Source: Clostridiales bacterium
Lineage (GTDB): Bacteria > Bacillota > Clostridia > Lachnospirales > WRAX01
Assembly (NCBI GenBank): GCA_031271375.1
Contig: JAISVU010000251.1
Location: 1 to 12,922 of the forward strand
Reading direction: 5' to 3'
Length of the DNA stretch: 12,922 bases
Shown in pieces: positions 12,182-12,922 of the stretch. The first letter of the stretch is position 1. Each line of letters starts with the position of its first letter. The notes under the pieces were generated by a model that saw nothing but the letters and a program-made list of their open reading frames with translations, did no database searches and was not told the DNA's origin. A program made the translations under genes and the position numbers.

Positions 12182-12922
12182 TTATGCGGTCGTTTCCTTG
12201 TCCTCATTGGAAGTGGCACCAATATTGGCACCATCGCCATTTGCGGCACTATTCATCTTTTCAGCCGCCGCCGCTATTACCTTATCGGTGGTGTGCGTGT
12301 AGATATTGGCAGTAACGGAAATATCAGAATGCCCCATGAGGTATTTTGCAACATTGATCGGAACCCCCGCCGCCTCTAAATCCGTGCAAAAGGTATGCCG
12401 CAAACAATAGGGGGATAAATCCGGCGCAACCACACTAATTTTTATTTGATTGCGGTATACCTTCGCCCCGTTGGCAATATTCATTTCCCGGATGAAGTTA
12501 CCCCACGCACAATAGAAACTTGCTTCCGTGTGTGGCCTATCGTTGGTAAGCTGAGTAAATACCGGCTGGAAGGGATCGCCCTTCTTCAATTTGAGATCAG
12601 CAAGCAAAATATCCGGGATCGGCACATTGCGGTTTCCCGCTTCCGTCTTTGGCTCCTTTATATCGTTTTTCCCGCTTTCCTTCGCCTTGGTGATCTTTAC
12701 AAGCTTCTTTTTGAAATCTATATCCCGCCATTGAAGGGCGATGATCTCCCCAGGGCGCAAACCACAATAAAGCATCATCCTAACCCATAAGCCCGCATGG
12801 TGGGTTTCGGCAAGCGTCAAAATCCACCTTCTTTCAATTTCGGTAATGCTCCGGCGTTTGTTTTGGGTGTTAAGCGGCATTGCCAAATCTTCCGCAGGAT
12901 CAAAATGTATTAACCGGCGGAT
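12182..12922 (-). CDS. Second tyrosine integrase, catalytic part (5' end outside window)
   Basis: The frame stays open to the window edge, so the N-terminus is missing; a TTG at 12886 is internal. The 246 visible residues begin near the end of the core-binding domain (FDPAEDLAMP) and cover the catalytic domain. It shows Arg in YCGLRPGE, a beta-sheet lysine region (KITKAKESGK), YCLRHTF in place of the usual HxLRHTF, His in LMGHSDIS, and nucleophile Tyr in TANIYTHT. The first His of HxxR is Tyr, a variant I recall from many Firmicutes phage-type integrases, so activity is still likely. The C-terminal tail (ANGDGANIGATSNEDKETTA) is low-complexity. It differs clearly from the integrase at 10663-11985 and points at the same tRNA fragment from the other side, which suggests a neighbouring phage or element. 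Confidence 0.9.
   Translation of the reverse strand: MRRLIHFDPAEDLAMPLNTQNKRRSITEIERRWILTLAETHHAGLWVRMMLYCGLRPGEIIALQWRDIDFKKKLVKITKAKESGKNDIKEPKTEAGNRNVPIPDILLADLKLKKGDPFQPVFTQLTNDRPHTEASFYCAWGNFIREMNIANGAKVYRNQIKISVVAPDLSPYCLRHTFCTDLEAAGVPINVAKYLMGHSDISVTANIYTHTTDKVIAAAAEKMNSAANGDGANIGATSNEDKETTA

Noticed and set aside
12107..12182. A complete tRNA gene on the minus strand
   Set aside because: No D-arm, 5' acceptor strand or 5' anticodon stem is present above 12150, so only the 3' part exists.
11861..12379. Plus-strand frame of 172 codons spanning the attachment region
   Set aside because: It overlaps both integrase genes and runs through the tRNA fragment, so it is a chance open frame.

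Overview
The window looks like one end of an integrated conjugative element (ICE) or related mobilisable element in a Clostridia-type Firmicute. The evidence is strong AAAGGAGG-type ribosome binding sites, frequent GTG and TTG starts, a VirD4/TraG-type coupling ATPase, an excisionase-integrase pair, and hypothetical families that I associate with clostridial ICEs. No relaxase, VirB4 ATPase or other type IV secretion gene is visible, so the rest of the conjugation module should lie to the left of the window or be missing. The exact species cannot be read from the sequence.

Layout. Positions 3-3182 hold the 3' part of a giant surface protein: eleven complete and one partial InlB-type B-repeats, a Gly/Ser/Pro-rich stalk, and a C-terminal membrane anchor. 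Positions 3183-3348 are non-coding and packed with TTAGG/CCTAA motifs in inverted and 20-bp tandem arrangement. Positions 3349-4592 carry two tightly coupled small genes, probably DUF5697-like and DUF6100-like. Positions 4593-4789 are non-coding, with phased CGCAAA repeats, a GCGGTTTT palindrome and a hairpin abutting a strong ribosome binding site. Positions 4790-9677 form a tight operon: a winged-helix protein, a VirD4-like coupling protein, and an acidic-tailed protein with three S1/OB-like domains. A GC-rich terminator follows at 9705-9736. Positions 9853-10553 hold an unrecognised gene and a small excisionase-type helix-turn-helix protein. A tyrosine integrase (10663-11985) follows, with its own promoter and an operator-like inverted repeat.

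Right junction. After the integrase come three 11-bp direct repeats (candidate integrase arm sites) and then, on the minus strand, the 3' part of a tRNA that reads as tRNA-Gln(CTG) from anticodon loop to CCA. This is the probable attachment-site core. Beyond it, a different tyrosine integrase runs on the minus strand and off the window edge. Two unrelated integrases converging on one tRNA 3' fragment suggest two integrative elements stacked in the same tRNA site.

Working together. The coupling protein would bring a relaxase-bound strand to the secretion channel, the winged-helix and S1-like proteins are candidate accessory factors, the repeat protein may help cell-cell contact, and Xis plus Int would excise and integrate the element. 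Only the coupling protein, Xis and integrase roles rest on clear motifs; the others are inference from context.
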